This document shows, piece after piece, positions 63,301-64,000 of a stretch of 64,000 nucleotides of DNA. The stretch is from Gymnothorax reevesii (taxonomy: Eukaryota > Chordata > Actinopteri > Anguilliformes > Muraenidae). The stretch covers positions 38,088,611-38,152,610 of the forward strand of contig CM056582.1 in the NCBI GenBank assembly GCA_029721435.1, written 5' to 3'. The notes beneath the pieces were generated by a model that was not told the DNA's origin, searched no databases, and was given only the letters and a program-made list of their open reading frames with translations. The position numbers were made by a program, and so were the translations under genes. The stretch's first letter is position 1; each line of letters begins with the position of its first letter.

Positions 63301-64000
63301 CATAAAAACAAAGGTGATAACGCCATCCAGCCATTCAGTGTGGCTGAACCATTTAAAGTGACGACCATCCATACGGGCAATCACAAAAAACAAAGGAACG
63401 TGATGGGCAAGAATGGCATGATCAAGTTGGCCAGTAAATGCATTGGATTGTCGTAGCAGCACGGTTGTCTTCCTTAGCCGTTTTGAATTCCCCTTTACAC
63501 CTCTCCTTTACCTCATGACATTATCCAATTGTGGTTGAAGAAACGTTTATGGACATTAGAGCATATGACGTCATTTTTTTTCTATTCAAATTCTGCAGCA
63601 AAGTTATATAACTTATCCTTTATATGCCATATGATTAGGTCACACGGTCAGGTTGAATTATACTAGTCCTTTAATTGAAGCCTCATGTTTTTTCAGGTTA
63701 ATTTTTAAGAAACAGCTGTCTACTTTTAAAATGCACACGCGTTAAAGTATTGTTAAGGGTCTCTTTAATCTTCTGAACCAAGGACTGACACCTTATCCAT
63801 TCGATCACACAGTCAGTTTCCATGATGTCAGCTCCATAGAATTAAAAACAGTAAAATGGACGATGTCATGGAGTTGTGGGGATCTGAAGGGAGCTTAAAA
63901 TGGCCACCCTTATTGATAAGAAAGTATTCCTATTGTGACACCTGAAAGGGAAGATCATAGAATTCCACAAAGGTTGGCCAGTATATACAAGCAGCATAGG
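63301..64000. repeat. Partial 21st unit
   Basis: These are the first 700 bp of a further unit, cut by the window edge inside the foldback segment. It carries the eight-T run in ATTTTTTTTCTATTC, GGTCAGGTTGAA and TTGAAGCCTC, like the fronts of U3, U5, U11, U12 and U18-U20. The tRNA is outside the window. Confidence 0.95.

Larger units (their letters stand above)
1..64000. repeat. Tandem array of ~3,166-bp tRNA-Arg units (20 complete copies plus 700 bp)
   Basis: The same sequence recurs head to tail across the full window and the array leaves both edges. Taking the first base as phase, units begin at 1, 3167, 6328, 9494, 12659, 15825, 18990, 22155, 25321, 28487, 31648, 34814, 37980, 41145, 44310, 47476, 50642, 53803, 56969, 60135 and 63301. 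Lengths are 3,166 bp (12 units), 3,165 bp (U4, U6, U7, U13, U14) and 3,161 bp (U2, U10, U17), which sum to 63,300. Copies differ at only scattered positions. Each holds one tRNA-Arg on the minus strand. Tandem arrays of kilobase units carrying tRNA genes are known in vertebrates; the 3.18-kb Xenopus laevis tDNA repeat is similar in size but carries several other tRNAs, so this is an analogue and not the same repeat. Confidence 0.98.

Noticed and set aside
1..64000. CRISPR array or bacterial operon
   Set aside because: Units are kilobases long with no short repeat-spacer pattern, no cas genes, no ribosome-binding sites and no long frames. The tRNA has no encoded CCA and matches vertebrate tRNA-Arg.
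1..64000. The Xenopus 3.18-kb tRNA repeat
   Set aside because: That unit is known for initiator-Met, Phe, Tyr, Asn, Ala, Leu and Lys tRNAs. None of these was found; only tRNA-Arg is present.
1..64000. Ribosomal DNA spacer or simple satellite
   Set aside because: No rRNA sequence was seen, and the unit contains a structured tRNA gene and a retroelement-like tail, unlike a short satellite.

Overview
The whole window is one tandem array. A unit of about 3,166 bp repeats head to tail 20 complete times (1-63300), followed by the first 700 bp of a 21st copy. Counted from the first base, units start at 1, 3167, 6328, 9494, 12659, 15825, 18990, 22155, 25321, 28487, 31648, 34814, 37980, 41145, 44310, 47476, 50642, 53803, 56969, 60135 and 63301; they are called U1-U21 here. 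Twelve units are 3,166 bp. U2, U10 and U17 are 3,161 bp (5-bp deletion near unit position 586). U4, U6, U7, U13 and U14 are 3,165 bp (1-bp deletion inside the tRNA gene). No convincing protein-coding gene is present.

The one recognisable gene per unit is a minus-strand tRNA-Arg with anticodon UCG (73 nt, no encoded CCA, internal A and B boxes). Most of the 20 copies are damaged. Ten (class A) carry a T-stem/B-box substitution, five (class C) have lost the anticodon loop, and two (class D) have a broken anticodon stem. Three (class B: U3, U5, U12) are intact or nearly so. Each unit also holds at least six much older tRNA-Arg-like remnants in the same orientation, with duplicated flanks between them. 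The unit therefore appears to have grown from an earlier, shorter-period tandem of tRNA-Arg modules before a block of it was amplified.

Layout of one unit (U1 coordinates): 1-162, end of an unassigned open frame; 311-522, two tRNA remnants; 621-845, a foldback segment with imperfect inverted ends; 849-1470, a spacer that ends like a fish non-LTR retrotransposon (AATAAA, no poly-A); 1708-1780, the tRNA-Arg; 1823-1863, an 11-bp-stem hairpin just upstream of it; 1911-3003, a run of tRNA remnants and duplicated flanks; 3125-3328, the 67-codon open frame across the unit boundary.

Above the monomer there is higher-order structure. A 6,331-bp dimer is duplicated in tandem (about 5.0-11.4 and 11.4-17.7 kb). 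A seven-monomer block of 22,155 bp is also duplicated in tandem (about 14.3-36.45 kb and from 36.45 kb on), and its second copy has since lost one monomer by fusion of two neighbours. These junctions can be read from shared private variants and exact coordinate offsets.

Organism: a eukaryote, most likely a vertebrate and plausibly a teleost fish. The tRNA-Arg(UCG) closely matches the vertebrate form, CCA is not encoded, many differences between copies are CpG transitions as expected of methylated DNA, and the retroelement-like tail resembles fish LINE 3' ends. The species cannot be fixed from the sequence alone.
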